Origin: Euryodendron excelsum
Lineage: Eukaryota; Streptophyta; Magnoliopsida; Ericales; Pentaphylacaceae
Reading direction: 5' to 3'
Assembly: GCA_033060915.1 (NCBI GenBank)
Contig: CM065379.1
Location: 34,964,318-35,028,317 of the forward strand
Length of the DNA stretch: 64,000 nucleotides
A model generated the notes under the pieces. It did not search any database, was not told the DNA's origin, and saw nothing but the letters and a program-made list of their open reading frames with translations. The translations under genes were made by a program, and so were the position numbers. This document shows, one piece after another, positions 37,175 to 50,000 of this stretch. Within the stretch, counting starts at the first letter, position 1. Every line of letters starts with the position of its first letter.

Positions 37175-37525
37175 TTAGGGGCAAAACGGTCAATCGGATC
37201 GGGAAGCTGCTGGGACGGACTCGGACTGTTCCGGAAGAAGACTCGAGATTTGGAACCATTATTCAGAATGTTCCTAAAATTTTTCGGTTTGATACCCAGA
37301 GCCGGTGTGGTTAGAAGAGGTGACCGGCCCTCCAGGGGCAAAACGGTCATTTCGCACCGGGTTTGCCGAAACTGACTCGGAACAATCCAGAAAGATAAAG
37401 AAAGGTTGAGAACACTATAAAAAGTATTCTCGGGAAGTTACCGGTTTGATACTCAGAGCCGGTGTGGTCGGAAAAGGAGACCGGCCCACCAGGGGCAAAA
37501 CGGTCATTTAGCTTCAAGTGGGCCC
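37175..37525 (+). repeat. ~156-bp tandem repeats in giant LTR 1
   Basis: GGGGCAAAACGGTCA recurs near 37,178, 37,335 and 37,491, and CGGTTTGATAC.CAGAGCCGG at 37,285 and 37,442, giving a period of about 156 bases. Diverged units of the same kind occur in the other family A copies, for example about 50,220-50,560. Confidence 0.8.
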
Positions 37526-37666
37526 TATGGGCCCGAGAAGCGACTGATGGGCTAAATTCAAGTTAAAAAGGCGGGCTTAGAGTCTAAATATGCATGTGAT
37601 GTGTGAAAGTGAGCTTGGTCAGCTCGGAGATTGCCAAGCGGGCAAAAATGGGGTGCTTACACACGT

Positions 37667-38628
37667 TTACCAAGGACGGTATTCCTTTGGAAACTAACTC
37701 ATCACATATCGTCAGAGTGACGGAAACACTCAAAACCTAGGTCAACACCAGTGATTGCTAGCCCATTCCATTGAAAAATAACCAATACGCCTTGGCGAGC
37801 CCCACTAGCGCGCTTCTCGAGAAAGTACCTAAGACCTTAGAGCGGTAAGTTCACCCTTCCAGGATTGTAGTAAAGACAATCTAGCACGTTCTAGTGCCTT
37901 CCAGTCATTTTCGGATTGATTTCAAGAGCATCCAATCAAAACGATCATTTTGTCCCTAGGCATCCAATCACCTCCAAGAACCACACCGGCTCTGGGTATC
38001 AAACTGGTTACCTTTTGAGATTGCTTCTAATAGTATTCCTAACCTTCTAGTACTTTTCTAGACCATTCCGAGTCCATTCCGATATACCTGGTACAAAATA
38101 ACCATTTTACCCTTAACGGGCTGATCACATCTCGTTGACCACATCGGGTTTGGTTGTCAAACTGGTTACCTCCAGGGCACTTTTTTAGGGGTTCCTATCC
38201 ATTCTCGATCGAGTTTCGCTACTCAAAACCTTCTGTATTATTCTCGGACTTTTCGGAGTTACACCTGGTAAAGCCAGGCTAAAAATTGCATGGTAGTCAC
38301 TAGAACAGGCACCCAAATCTTTTGCCTTGCGTCCCAAGGGTCAAAGATCTGTTTCTTGCCAACTTAACAACTTTTCTAAGGGGGTGGCACCAAGCTAAAA
38401 TTAAGCCTGGCGCCACTACAACAAGCGCCAGGGTCATTTTTGGTTGCCTATAAATATAGGCCACTGCCCACTATATTCAGGATCCAAAAAATAGCTCAAG
38501 AAATGGTGCCTCCCTGAAAACAACCTTCACGTTTTCCCAAAACCCTAATTCTTTCAAGCCTCTCTCCAAACCCTAGTCTCTAAACACTCTAAACATTTAT
38601 AAGCCTGCTTCCCATCTATTGACCCAAA
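37667..38628 (-). repeat. Second piece of the minus-orientation giant LTR
   Basis: The minus strand reads through CGTCACTCTGACGAT and GGTGTTGACCTAGG, matching the plus-orientation copy at about 50,700-50,830. TATA-like TGCCTATAAATATAGG lies at about 38,447. It continues the piece that ends at 33,437. Confidence 0.85.
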
Positions 38629-40386
38629 GGTTGATCTCCATAGTTGAAAGATAATTTTGATGATAACAAAACCCAATCATTATGAACTAATGTGTTTAAC
38701 TTGAGTGTGTAGCTTAATATGATAAAAACTTGTTCAGATTTATGGGCAATCTTGAACTGTGGAGTACCATGGAAGATCTTGTCAGCACTTCATAAGAGTG
38801 TCATCACTATTTATGGCACATGTGAAGTCTATGACAAAAAACAATATTCACAGCACCTTAATCAAAGTAATGACAACTACAAAAGAAGGATTTTGGCTTG
38901 AATATACATATGATGAATGACATCTATGGCCAGTGAAGACCTTTGATCCCAATGCTTGTATCAAGTCATTACAAGTATCATAAAGCTTAAGGAAGTCGGC
39001 TTTAAATGCATTGTGAAGAAAGTTAATAAAAGGAGTATATCAAAGATTGTCGACAAAGTAGAAGATTGATGGCACCCAACAGTTTGACAGAGTGAAAGTC
39101 TGCACTGGCACAAGCAGTTTGTTGATGTCTAAATAGTTGGATGAATAGAGGGCTACCAAATGATAGACATGCTTAAGAAGTTCAGATAGCTATCAAAAGA
39201 TCAGTAGAGCTTAATCATATTGACACCATCAAAGACTGATTGGCAAAAGGATTAAAAGACATGTGTGTGGATAGCGACAACAATTGTAATTGTGAACTAG
39301 ATTGCCGACACTAACAAAATATTGCTAGCAATCTTGTGAAAGAGCAAAATGAAAAAAGAAGCAGGGAGACAGATTGGCAACATGAGATAAAGACTGCTGA
39401 CAATTTTGTGAAAGAACAAATGGCAAAAGAAGCAAGATAAAGAAGTAGCACGAGATAAAGAAAGTTGTTGTCTTTGTTGAAGGGTAACATTAAAAGAAGT
39501 GGCAAACCTAGATTGGTGAGAAAAAAGAAACGATTGCTGACAATCTCGGTAAAAATCATAGCAAAAGGAAGGAGGGATTCAGATTGGTGGCACAGTAGAA
39601 GATTGTTGACAATCTCGGTAGGCAATGGAAATGAGCTCCAATGGTCAGATTTTTGAAATCTATCTTAGCCGCTCGTGCATTTAATGCACTTTCAACTGCT
39701 TTAATGACTATTTCGTCTGAGAGACTATAAATATATGAGTTCAAACTTATTTATGGGCATGAGACAAGGATCTTAAAGTGTAAAAATCCAAAAATCCTAA
39801 ATCTTCTTCATTACTCTACAACTGTTACTAACCGAGAAGAACCACTGAGCTATAACATTTATTATCTTCACTTCTAAAAGTGATAACTATTACATTGCAA
39901 CCTCAATATTCTCGAAAAAATTGTTGTAAACCTTTAGAGGTTGAGTGTACCTTGGGTAATACACTTGTATATTTGAGAGCTTAGATTAAAGCTTCTTGGT
40001 AGAAAGAATTTTGTTTATAAATCCTTGAATGTAATAGTGAGCTGGACACTTGAAGAAAAATTAGCAGATGTGTAAGAAAGAGATTACATAGTGGAATATC
40101 TTCTAGGGGATCGAGGAAGAGAGGATGTAGGCAAGGATTGGGCCGAACCTATGTAAATCTCTTATTCTCTGCTTATTGCTGAATGTGTGTGCTGAATGTT
40201 TATATATTAATTGCTGCATATCTGTATATGCTATCTATGCTTGCTAGCAATCTTTAGTTGCATCCGCATTACTTGTTTTGTTATTATTATCTAAGCAAGA
40301 ATTTATTTTTGATTACATTGAAGTTTCACTTTAATTTTTATAAAACCCAATTCACCCCCCCTCTTGGAACATTACTTGAGCCAACA
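38629..40386 (+). mobile_element. Solo LTR (1.76 kb), family B, plus orientation
   Basis: Begins GGTTGATCTCCATAG (expected TG appears mutated), passes TTTTGATGATAACAAAACCC, and ends CACCCCCCCTCTTGG...GAGCCAACA at 40,386. It shares GGAATA.CTTC, GATCGAGGAAGAGAGGA and GTAGGCAAG phrases with the family B LTR at 30,122. The flanks CCAAA and CCATC match at only three of five bases, so the ends are less certain. Confidence 0.75.
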
Positions 40387-43300
40387 CCATCATCATTAAA
40401 GATCAAGTACTATATATTTAAAGCTCTCAATGTGCAAGTGTTACACCTCGGTTTTTAACCAAGCCCTCTTAGCTCGGGAAAAACATAGTACTCTCTCTGT
40501 TAGAACTTGCCCTCCTAGAAAGACAAGTGTGACGAGGGTTTGAACTTGAAAACTTGATTTGATTAAAGGCTTTTTAGAAAAATAGGAGTCACCACCTAAC
40601 ATAATTAAAGATGTGTTAGGTCACCTAAAACTAAGTGTAATCTGAAGACTAAATTTAGGTTCTTTGAAATCATTTTGAAAATGTCCTTCTTAAGAAGATT
40701 TTTGGAATAGAGGTTTTTAGCAACTTTTTAAAATATTTTAAAGCCCTTTTAAAAACATGACTCCGAGTTGGTCTTTGAAACTAAAAATCTATGGTTTGGG
40801 GGTTGGTTACGTGTAGGGAAGATATTCTAAGATCATCACCCTATCCTGCCCTTTCGGTACCTACATGTTTAATTATCCTTAGTTCACTCACTTGAATCAC
40901 CGGTTACTAAAATTCCACTTGCATCCACTTTAGAAGTTTAAAAATGTGGTTTAGACATCACTTTTTGGGTGAATGATACATGATGCATGTTTTTGAAAAG
41001 ATGTTTGAAAATAGGAAGTTTTGAAGTGTGATTGAAATAGAAATTTTGATTGGGAGAGCATGTTGAAGATGGAAATTTGACTTGAAATAAGGGTTATATG
41101 ACCGCACCATTTTAGGTTGCCTACATATCTTATTTGACAAGAATTGGGTCATTCGTAGTTCGGGCAAGGGCCCTATTGAAGATAGACTTATGGGTGTCAT
41201 GGATGGTTTTGAAATGTTGGATTCAAGAGTTTTGACTTGAAATAGAACTTGAGGGTTTGAAAATGTCTTTGGACATGGAACTTGAGAGATTTTTGAAATG
41301 TTTGGAAGATGTATTTGAAATAGGACTTAAATTGTTTTGAAGATGCCATTGAAATAGGACTTGGATTATTTTTGAAAACTTCTTGAACTTGAATGTTTTG
41401 GAATGTTTTCGAAAATAACTCAAGGGAGTTTGGAAATGTTTGTGGAAGATTGATTAGAGATTTTTGAAATGTTTTTGAAATCACTCAAGGGAGTGTTGGA
41501 ATATTCTTGTTTTGAAAGTCTTAGAAATGGAGTTTGGATTGAAAAAAGTTCTTGTGAACTTATCTTTTAAAGGCTTTTGAAAACCATTTTTATGTACCTT
41601 ATGAAAGGTATCTTGAATATCTCATCACCTTTGAGAGGTTAACTAATGAATAGCTAAACTCTTTTAAGGCTATGACTTTTGAAAACATTTTTGGAAAAAG
41701 GGGCTACAGACTTCCCTTAGGTTTTTAGAGCTTTAAGATTATAGAACCCTATTTGATATCTCACCTTCCTTGAACAACCTCAACCATGTAAGGCCTAAAA
41801 TTACTTCAAGGGTGTGACTCTTGAAAATTAATTTTGAAAACACTTAGGGTTTTAGATCCCTAATATGAATAATCTTGAAGGTTTTATTTAATGTATCACT
41901 TTCCCATTGGAATCCCTAACCATAAAATGGTTAGGGACCTTAGGGTTGTGAGTTTTTTAAAGCATTTTAAAAATAATTTTTGAAAAACATTAAGTGTCTA
42001 GCCATTTTAATTGAGACACTTTTAAGAGAACTCTTGGAAACATTTTTGGAATAGAGTATGGAAGCATTTGAAAAGATTTTGGAATTGATTGTTGAATTAT
42101 CAAGAGAGTAGGATATTTTGAAAGTGTGCTATGAAAATGATTTTGAATTGAAAGATCATTTGAAAAGGGTCTTTGAATTGGAGCCTTGAAGTTTACTAAC
42201 CTTGGTTAGGTTGACTTAGGGTTAACTAACTAGGGTTAAGTTAACTTAGGGTTAGACAACTAGGATTAAGTTGGACTAGGCAGTTTTGGAAAACCACTTT
42301 TAAGATGTTAAAAATCACTATAAAGAATAAGGGTTCATATGCCCAATTTGAGGGAAATCACTCCAAAGAGGACTCCATGGGACCATTCCAACCACAATAT
42401 TCAAGAGAGCAAAACTTCTAAAAATCAAAATGAAAATGGCAGTTTTGAAAAATTATTTTTCTGCAAATTAAAGAGAATGAATTTTTGAGAACTCTTCTTG
42501 AAGAGGGTTATTTTGAAAACCACTTTTGGGATGTAGAAAATCACTCTAGGGAGGAGCTAGGGTTCTTATGGCGGAATTAAGGGGGGAACCATCCAAGAGA
42601 GGACTCCATGGGGGCCATTCCAAACACAAAGCTTCAGAGAGTAAACTTTGAAAATCAAAGTAAAAAAGAAAGTTTGAAAACCATTTTAATGCAAGTTGAG
42701 AGTAGAAAATGCAAGGACGCAAAATGGAAGTTAGGGGGCTTCAGGATGGCTTCCTAGGGCATGAAAATCTATGGTTTTAAACTAGACTTCAAGGAACCAA
42801 CTCTTAAAACCATTTTTAGAAAAAACATTTGAATATGGAGTTAAAAAATGTGTAGAAATTAAAAATGCTAAAAGGTTTGAAGAATGGTGATGAGCATGAA
42901 AATGGAGCCAAGCATGACATACATGAACATAGTAACCATACGTAAGGGGGTCATGAAATCATACAAGGTTAAAAGGCCACACCACATTGCAAGGGACCTA
43001 TGGTCTATACGATGATAAGGTAGGCTAAAGGAAGACCCCCGACATGGTGGCTTCCCTAATGATTTCCCTAGGCATGGACCTGAGGTCCTCTTGTTCAAGC
43101 AAGCAAGAAATGGGGGTAGAAGATAGGGAATAAAATAAAGAATAGCCTAACTAGGCTAAGAGGGAGAAGAGAAGAGTGGGGGGTAGCAAAATGTAAACAG
43201 AAATACTACATTGTCTTCACAACTTCTTTAAGCTTCAATAGAGGGCTTTGCTTGAGATTTGAAGTGTCTTCAATGGCCATGAAGTGGGCTGAAAATGGCT

Positions 43301-44849
43301 TGAGTCTTGCTTTGGAGGCTTTGGGGATGAAGTGCATAGGATTGAGATGAGTGAAATCTAGCTTGGATACTTGGAAGGTTGAAAGAGGTGGAGTGTTTAG
43401 GGTTTCGAAGTTTTGGGAGTATTTTAGCAGGGCTTCGCCATTGTTTCCAGCTGTAGAATACACAGGGGAGAGGCCACTATTTGTAGGCAAACTTTCTGGG
43501 CCTAGTCAAAATTTGGTCAGGTGCATGTACTATATGCGCCTGTACTAGGCCACTTAATGAGTGTCACGTGGCACTCCTTGTACTACCCTAACTTGGGCTG
43601 CAAGGCAAGTTTTGTTTGATTTGATCACTTTTTATTCCCATGGACCATACATTTTGCCGTTGGGAACTTTTATGCTGACTTTGCATCTAAATTCGTGTAA
43701 TTTGGGAAGATCTGGGAAAATCGATCGCGTTCACGATGTTCTCCCGTTATTTCTCATGAACTGGAAGCCCTCAGGAAGCTCCAAATGATTCTGATGATGA
43801 AGATATTTTATTGGGAAACATCTATGAAAATAAGCTTTTTGGAGCATCTGTGAGACGGTCCAAGGATTTCTAAAAATGGCCGTTTTCTTGCCACATGATC
43901 ATGGCCTCTGGGAAGCGACCTTCTCAATCGAGCCGTGCCGATGGGAAGTCCTCCGGATAAGCTTAAGGAAATTCTCTAATTTACGCATTTCTCAAGTCAT
44001 TTGACTGTGCGTTTTAATCAGGGAGTTGAAGAAAAAGTCAACCCTGACAGAGAGTCTATGAGACGCTCTAGGGGTTCTTCAAAGTGGCGACTTTTGGGCC
44101 ATGCGATCGGGTTCTTCATGAAGCGATCTTTTTAATCGAACTGTATCATTGGAAAGACCTATGAAAATACTTTTGGGAATTCCCTGATTTACACATTTCT
44201 TGAGTCATTTGACGGTGCATTTTAATTAGGAAATCGGAGAAAAAGACAACCTAAGTAAAGCGTTTGCGAGACGCTCCAGGAAGCTTTTGTTGACTTAGAA
44301 GTGTTTTGAGTCAGGGGGACTCTCTTGGACATGGATAGGGAACTCATTTAGCGTATCTTGATGAATGCTGGTTTGGTACCTAGAGTCGGGGTGGTTTAGG
44401 AAGTACTTAGGCCACTAGGGAAAAAATGGTTATTTTGACAAGAACTTGCCGGAATGTGACCGGGATTGATTTGAGTGGCATATCAAACGTGCCAGACTGT
44501 CTAGGGATAGTTCTGGAAGGTGGACTTATCGGTTTGAGGACTTGGTTCTTTCTTGAGGACGTGCTAGTTTGTCTAGAGATAGAATGGTCATTTTGATTTG
44601 GTATCATTGAAATTGGTCCGGAGTCAACTGGAATGGCCTGTTGAACATGCCGAACTATTTAAAGACAGTTCTAGAAGGTGGATTTATCATTTCAAGGACT
44701 TGGTACTTTTTCAATTGTGTGCAGGGTTGGATTGACTTATCGTCTCGAGGGGTTTGTACTTTCTTGCAAGACGTGCCATCATGCTTAAGGGGCAGGTTGG
44801 TCATTTTTCACTTAGACGGGCTAGCAGGCGTTAGTGTAGACTTGGATTT

Positions 44850-45300
44850 ACGAGTGTTTTCGTCACTTTGATGGTTATAACGGGTTAGTTTCCAGACGTC
44901 TTTTTTTTCTCCTGTAAACGTGCCACGACCAAGAGTTGGTCCGTGACATTGGGTGGTTTAATGGCAAAAACTAAGTTGACCTGGTGAGTGTTTTCGTCAC
45001 TCTGATGGCTTAAAGGTTTGTGAGTGTTTTCGTCAGTCTAATGGATTGGTGTTGGTTCTAGAGACTGCTTGATCTCGGGAAACCACCTAATGCCAAAGGG
45101 CATTACGGACATTCTACATTGGCGGCTAGCAAGCCCTAAAAGTGAACCATTTAAGGTTTATGAGTGTTTTCGTCACTCCGACAGCAGTGATCGGTATGGA
45201 GACCCCCTGGTCTCTGAAAGCTACCTTGAAAAGTTTGTGAGTGCTTTCGCTATTCTGACGGTTTGATAGTTTGTGAGTGTTTCCGTTACTCCGACGATGT
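44850..45300 (+). repeat. Cluster of GAGTG-N7-CACTC hairpin motifs in giant LTR 2
   Basis: GAGTGTTTTCGTCACTC or close variants start at about 44,852, 44,986, 45,022, 45,162, 45,239 and 45,274. The five-base arms are complementary around a TTTTCGT loop. Copies also occur on the minus strand at about 33,310-33,366 and 37,716, and at about 50,758 and 50,909 in LTR 3. Confidence 0.8.
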
Positions 45301-45315
45301 TTGACATTAGTTCCA

Positions 45316-45338
45316 GAGATCGATCGATCGATCGATCC
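45316..45338. repeat. GATC microsatellite
   Basis: Five successive GATC units inside giant LTR 2. Confidence 0.9.
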
Positions 45339-45511
45339 TGGGAAGCTGCTTAGAATGTCTAGGGGCATTTTGGTTATTTGGCTTTAATTGGGCCCGATGG
45401 GCCCGGGAAGCAACCAATTGACTTGATTGGAGTTTGGTAGTGTTGTGACGTTTTATTGGAGAATTGATTTGGATTGGATATTATCGAGCGGGCAAAAATG
45501 CGATGCTTACA

Positions 45512-47080
45512 ACAAGTATATTAAAGCAAACAAAGCAATAAAAAGATAATGCAAGTTTTTTCTATTTAGTTTATACATTTCCCTTCTCTCTCTTAGTCCA
45601 CTTGGATTATTTTTTATTTTAATCCCCAGCTTATAGCCCCTCTTCTTGTGTGCTTGAAATAAGGGATCTCCTGGTTCATGCCTAGAAAGGCCTTAGAGGA
45701 GGTCACCGTGTAGGAGACTTTCTTTAAGTTCAACTTAAGATTGTGTGGGTCCTACCCCCTTGGTTATATGGTGAAACTGAACCTTGTATGTTCACGTCCC
45801 TATTGCATTGTGGTTGTTGTGTTCATATATTGCATTCAATATTGCGTTCAAATGCTTTTTTTAAAACTTGCATTCGGAAAAGTCATTTTCAAATTTGTTT
45901 TTTTTTTCAAAACCACAACCCTAAGATGATTCTAATCATTTCATGGTTAGGGTTGTTTTAGGAAAGTGTTACATTCAATGAAACCATCAGGGTCCATATC
46001 GAAGTTTCAAACCCTAGTTGTTTTCAAAATCACAACCCTAGAATGGATATAGTCTTCTCATGATTAGAATCTTTTTAGGAAAGTAAGATATTTAAGAGAC
46101 TCCCAAAAATCTATATTCAAATCTTTCTAAAATTCCTTTTCAAATATTTACTTTTCAAAAACTCTTTGTCTTGGGGTCCAAATCAAAATCCTAGAGTCCA
46201 TGTCTAGGAAACCATAACTTTCTAAAGTGGAGTTTTGCATAAAAATATAGGTTTCTTAATTCAAAAGTCATATAAAATTATAGATTTTCAAAAAAAAAAA
46301 ACTTTCCTTCTTCAATTGAAATCCAATATTTTCAATTCAAGTGCATTGCATAAATCCTAGATCCTAGGATTGCTTAAATCCCAAGTTACCTTAAACTTAG
46401 GTCAAACCTTTTCAAACTCGACTTTCCAAATTCAATTTTTCCTAAATCAAATCTTTTTTAAAATGGAAACTTTCCTAAAAATAGAACTTTCCTAATTCAA
46501 AACTTTCCTAAGTTCAAACTCTCCAAATTCTAACTTTACAAAATTTTCAAATCAAATATTTCTAAATCAAATCAAATCTTTTTCAATCTTTCTAAAATAA
46601 AACTTTCCTAATTCAAAATTTTCTAAAATCAAGTTTTCTAAAATGAAACTTTTTAAGTGCATGTTTAAACTCTAGGTTACCTAAGTGCTAGGATACTTAA
46701 GCCCTAGTTCACCCCTAACCCTAAGTTATGAAACTTCAACTCTTTTCTAAGTCTTAAGTTTATATCAAGATAGTTTTCAAACCCTAATTCAAGTCAAGAT
46801 GATTTAGAAGTTCAATTGAAACTTTCCAAGACAAATTCAAGTACCATTTCAAGGTTCAATTTCAAATTCAAGTTTTATTACAAAGTCAACTCCAAGTTCA
46901 ATTTCAAATCAAGTCAATTTTAAATTAAAGTTCAATTTTGAATCTTCCAATCAAAGTTCAAACCAAACCTTTTCAAGTCAAACTTTTCAAAGGCCACAAG
47001 GTGTCTTTTTAAGTCAAATAAGGCCATAAAGTGTTTATTTTCAATCGGACCTTGAGTTCGAATTACGACTGACCTGATTT
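45512..47080 (-). repeat. Fourth piece of the minus-orientation giant LTR
   Basis: Complementary in order to the purine-rich middle of the family A copies: TTAATCCCC and CTCTCTTAGTCCACTTGG mirror the GGGGATTAAAATAGAG and CCAAGTGG phrases of the plus copies. It ends GACCTGATT, whose continuation CCTAACAAAGGG lies at 51,534 beyond LTR 3. Confidence 0.85.
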
Positions 47081-50000
47081 TGTCGCACTCCAGTTTTTCG
47101 CACTCGAGAATATGTGAGAAAACACACGACACTCTCTCGTTAGAACTCAGCATTCTAGAAGGATGAGCGCAACTAAATTTGAATTGAAAATTGAGTTGAA
47201 TAAGGGCTTTTGAAAAGAGATTTAGAGTTGCCACCTAACTTTGTTAAGGTGAGTTAGGTCACCTAAAACTAAGCATAATCCGAAGACAAAAATTTTGGAT
47301 TTTTGAAAAGGTTTTAAAAGCTTCCTCATGAGAGGATTTTTTTTATATATATATTTTTTAAGAAAACAGGTTATTTGGCAACCTTTGAAAAAATTTAAGC
47401 CCTTTTTGAAAAATAAGTCTGGTTTTGGTCTTTTAAAAATAGTGATTCTAGATTCAGAGGTTGGTTACGTATAGGGAAGATGCACTAGGCTATTACTCAA
47501 TTCCGCCCTTGCGGTACCTACATGTCTTTTCACCTTAAGTTCACTTATTTAGAATCTCCGATTATCCAAATGTTTAATTATATCCACTTTGAAAAGAATT
47601 TTGAAAAGAGGTTTGAGCCATCAATTTAGGGATGATGTGATGTATGATATGCAAATGCATGAAAAGAATTCGGAAAGAGACTTTGAAAAAGAGAATTGAA
47701 ATTTTGAAAAAGGTTGTGACAGCACCCATGAGGGTTGTTTACGTATCTCTTTGTTGGGAATCAGGTTAGTTGTAATTCGGACTCAGGGTTTGGTTGAAAA
47801 TAGACACTTTGAGATCTTATTTGATTTGAAAAGACACTTTGGGGCCTTTGGAAAGCTTGACTTGAAAAGGTTTTGATTTGAACTTTGATAAGAAGATTGG
47901 AAATCGAACTTGGAGTTGAAATTGACTTTGATTTGAAATCTAACTTTGAAATAAAACTTGGACTTATTTTGAAAAGTTTGTATTGAACTTTTGAAATTAT
48001 CTTGACTTAAATTGGGGTTTAAAGACCATCTTGATCGTCGAAATCATCTTGATTTAGACTTAAGATTTAGAAAAGAGTTGAAGTTTCCTAACTTTGGGTT
48101 AGGGTTGAACTAGGTTTTAGGTATCCTAGGGTTTAGATAACCTAGGGTTTTGGTAACCTAGGGTTTAAGCATGCAATTGAAAAGAAGTTTGATTTTGGAG
48201 AACTCAATTTTAGAAAGTTTTGAATTAGGAAAGTTTTCATTTTAGAAAAGATCAAAAAAGATTTGATTTGACTTAGAAATATTTGATTTGAAAAACTTGT
48301 AAAGTTTTGAATTTGGAAAGTTCGAACTTAGGAAAGCTTTAAATTAGGAAAGTTCTATTTTAAGAAAGTTTCCATTCTAGGAAAGACTTGATTTTGGAAA
48401 GATTTAATTTAGGAAATGTTTGAATTTAAAAAGGCTTGAATTCTGAAATTTGGAAAGATTTGATTGAAGAAGAATTGAATTTGAAAACTTAAATTTTGAA
48501 AAGACTTGACCTAGGTTTGAGATAACTTAGAATTTAAGTAATCCTTAGACCTAAGATTTATGCAATGCACTTGAATTGGATGGATTTGATTTTGATTGAA
48601 AAATGAGAGTTTTGTTTTTGGAAGGTTTTGAAATTAGGAAAGATTGACATTAGGAAAGATTAGAGTTAGGAAAGATTTGATTTTTATTTTCTAAAGTAGA
48701 AAATTAGATTTTATTTCCAAAAATGAGAGATTTGGTTTGGTTTTCTATTTGGACAAGATTTGATTTGATTTGACTTGAAATTGAAAAGTTTTACTTTTGA
48801 AAATCTATCACTTTCTGTGACTTTGGAATTAGGTAACGTATGATTTCATGTAAAAGTTGAATTTGGAAACCTATGCTTTCATGTAAAACTTGAATTTGAA
48901 AACCTATGATTTTATGTAAAAAATTCTAGAGTTTCCTAAACTTGGACTTTAGGGTTTTGACTTGAACCTCAAGACAAAGAGCTTTTGAAAAGTAAATCTT
49001 TGAAAGGGTTTTTAGGAAATAGAATTGCAAAACTAGTTTAAAAAGGTTGGAATATAGACTTTTGAAAGTATTATAAATATCTCACTTTCTTAAAATGATT
49101 CTAATTGTGAGAAGACTAGAACCATTCTAGGGTTTTGATTTTGAAAATAACTAGGGTTTAAAACCCTAATATGGACTTTGATGGTCTCATTGTATGTAAC
49201 GCTTTTCTAAAATAACCTTAACTATGGAATGGTTAGAATTATCTTTGGGTTGTGATTTTAAAAACAACTTTGAAAGAAAAGGTTTTGAGTGCAAGTTTTG
49301 AAAGCAACCTTTAATGCATTTTTAAAAAACATCTTTGAATGCATGATTATGATAATAACAATGCAATAGGGATATGAACATACAAGGTTAGGTTTTATCA
49401 CATAACCAAGGGGGCCGGACCCTCCCAGTCTTAGGTTGTACTAGAAGAAAATCCCCGACACAGTGATTCCCTCCAAGGCCTTCCTAGGCATGAACCGAGA
49501 GGTCTCTTGTTTCAAGTATGTAAGAAGAGGAGGTAGAAGATGGGGATTAAAATAGAGAATAACCCAAGTGGACTAAGAGAGAAGAAGAGAGAGAGGGGGA
49601 TTAAATAAAAATAAATAGAACCCTAACTTGTCTTATTTTTGCTTTGATGTTTTGATGGTAGACTTGCTTAAACTTTGAGATGATCTTCAAGAAGTTCCAA
49701 GGGCTGGACTTGACCTTCAATGGACTTTGAAGACTAGGGTTTGGAGTGTATAGATTAGGGTTTGAGTGTATGGATTATATGGAGGCTAGGGTTTGAAAGA
49801 GGCTTGAGGGAATTAGGGTTTTAAGGCAACTCGAAGTCTGTTTTCAAAGAGATAGAGTTTTTGGAGCAATTTTACGAACCTAGAATACGCAAGGGGTTGG
49901 TCTACATTTATAGGCAAGCAAAATAGGGCTTGGCGCCTGTTGCAGTGGCTCCAGCCACTTAAAAAACCTCTTAGGGTGGCAAGAAATAGATCTTTGACTC

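Larger units (their letters stand above)
33438..37661 (+). mobile_element. Giant solo LTR 1 (family A, 4,224 bp), plus orientation
   Basis: Starts TGTCGCGCCCAGATTTTT and ends GGGGTGCTTACA. Target duplication CACAT (33,433) and CACGT (37,662), a CpG-to-CpA difference. Without it the flanks read GGTCGTGGCACGTTTACC, which matches the reverse complement of sister copies near 44,915 and 50,820. It contains a purine-rich tract (about 34,000-35,900), a phrase GTTGCCTACGTATCC at about 34,247, a TATA-like TATTTATAAAGG at 36,808, TGGCGCC palindromes and ~156-bp tandem repeats. No open reading frame of note. Confidence 0.9.
40439..45511 (+). mobile_element. Giant solo LTR 2 (family A, 5,073 bp), plus orientation
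   Basis: Starts TGTTACACCTCGGTTTTT and ends GCGATGCTTACA. Target duplication GCAAG (40,434) and ACAAG (45,512), one transition apart. It shares with the other copies the GGTTGGTTACGTGTAGGGAAG phrase near 40,800, the GACCGCACC...TTGCCTAC phrase near 41,102, and the closing GGGCAAAAATG. It is the longest copy and has extra hairpin-type repeats near its 3' end. No coding. Confidence 0.88.

Noticed and set aside
30122..40386. Reading the two family B LTRs as the ends of one element
   Set aside because: They are in opposite orientation, each has its own ends, and gypsy integrase plus a giant LTR lie between them.
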